Assembly: GCF_001675165.1 (NCBI RefSeq)
Contig: NZ_LROS01000002.1
Span: 55,013 to 119,012, forward strand
Length of the DNA stretch: 64,000 nt
Source: Clostridium ragsdalei P11
GTDB taxonomy: Bacteria; Bacillota; Clostridia; Clostridiales; Clostridiaceae
Reading direction: 5' to 3'
Below the pieces are notes generated by a model. The model saw only the letters and a program-made list of their open reading frames with translations. It did not search any database and had not been told where the DNA came from. Shown here in pieces: positions 63,964-64,000 of this stretch. Position numbers and translations under genes: made by a program. How positions within the stretch are numbered: the stretch's first letter is position 1; every line of letters starts with the position of its first letter.

Positions 63964-64000
63964 ATGGGAAGAAAATCATTTGAAATAGAATCACTGTATG
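63964..64000 (+). CDS. Start of an unidentified gene (cut by the window)
   Basis: ATG 63964 follows AAAGGAG at good spacing and opens MGRKSFEIESLY before the window ends. Nothing in 12 residues identifies it. Just upstream TTCTCC and GGAGAA form a small inverted repeat overlapping the ribosome site region. It may be another member of the same regulon, but this cannot be judged. Confidence 0.6.
   Translation, partial: MGRKSFEIESLY

Overview
The window looks like a chromosomal segment of a strictly anaerobic Clostridium. It is strongly AT-rich, has strong GGAGG-type ribosome sites and frequent ATGA overlaps, and uses several TTG/GTG starts. Its gene families (CWB2 surface protein, URO-D methyltransferase-like proteins, a PduB-type shell protein, HypCDEF, nitrogenase-like proteins) fit the acetogenic or solventogenic clostridia. 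The genus is inferred from gene content only. No rRNA, tRNA, CRISPR array or intact insertion sequence was seen.

Layout. (1) Bases 1-9678 form one co-directional, tightly packed cluster: nitrogenase-like D (cut by the left edge) and K, then hypF-hypC-hypD-hypE, then nitrogenase-like H, D and K. The Fe(CN)2CO assembly genes sit between two nitrogenase-like pairs, with no hypA/hypB and no hydrogenase subunit in view. (2) 9.7-14.3 kb: a palindromic repeat, a DEAD-box helicase with a hairpin leader, topoisomerase III, and a small protein resembling the C-terminal (Cas11-like) part of type I-B Cas8b. (3) 14.3-18.7 kb, minus strand: a LanFEG-type peptide-resistance ABC transporter with its two-component system; the kinase is split by a frameshift at a run of nine A. 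(4) 18.8-28.2 kb: two chemoreceptors, a cyclophilin, a Cys-rich four-helix protein, a phosphoesterase, a second inverted copy of the palindromic repeat, a DNRLRE-type protein and a YdcF-like protein. (5) 28.3-33.9 kb: a MarR-linked Fe-S/ATC-hydrolase/flavoprotein operon, a lone PduB/EtuB-type shell protein, and a PadR gene followed by a BioB-like radical SAM enzyme. (6) 34.0-40.9 kb: a PucR regulator, two URO-D family proteins and two transporters.

(7) 41.0-63.8 kb appears to be a sigma-54 regulon. A chelatase/uptake operon (ChlI-ChlD fusion, ChlI, CobN-like large subunit, a 1177-residue CWB2 surface protein and a FecBCD-type importer) follows a -24/-12 promoter. An ECF S component with a SAM methyltransferase follows a second one, and a Dpp/Nik-type ABC importer follows a third. 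A PAS-AAA+-Fis sigma-54 activator lies among them. Clusters of a TATCATTATGATA palindrome look like its enhancer sites. Two further -24/-12 elements point leftward, away from any gene, and each leads after about 115 bases into a hairpin whose loop is identical in three places. They may drive two related sigma-54-dependent small RNAs. Upstream of the chelatase operon lies a compact structured RNA candidate with four mutually complementary 7-mers.

The two most unusual systems are the hyp/nitrogenase-like cluster and the sigma-54 metal or tetrapyrrole regulon with its possible paired small RNAs. Their biochemical functions are inferences.
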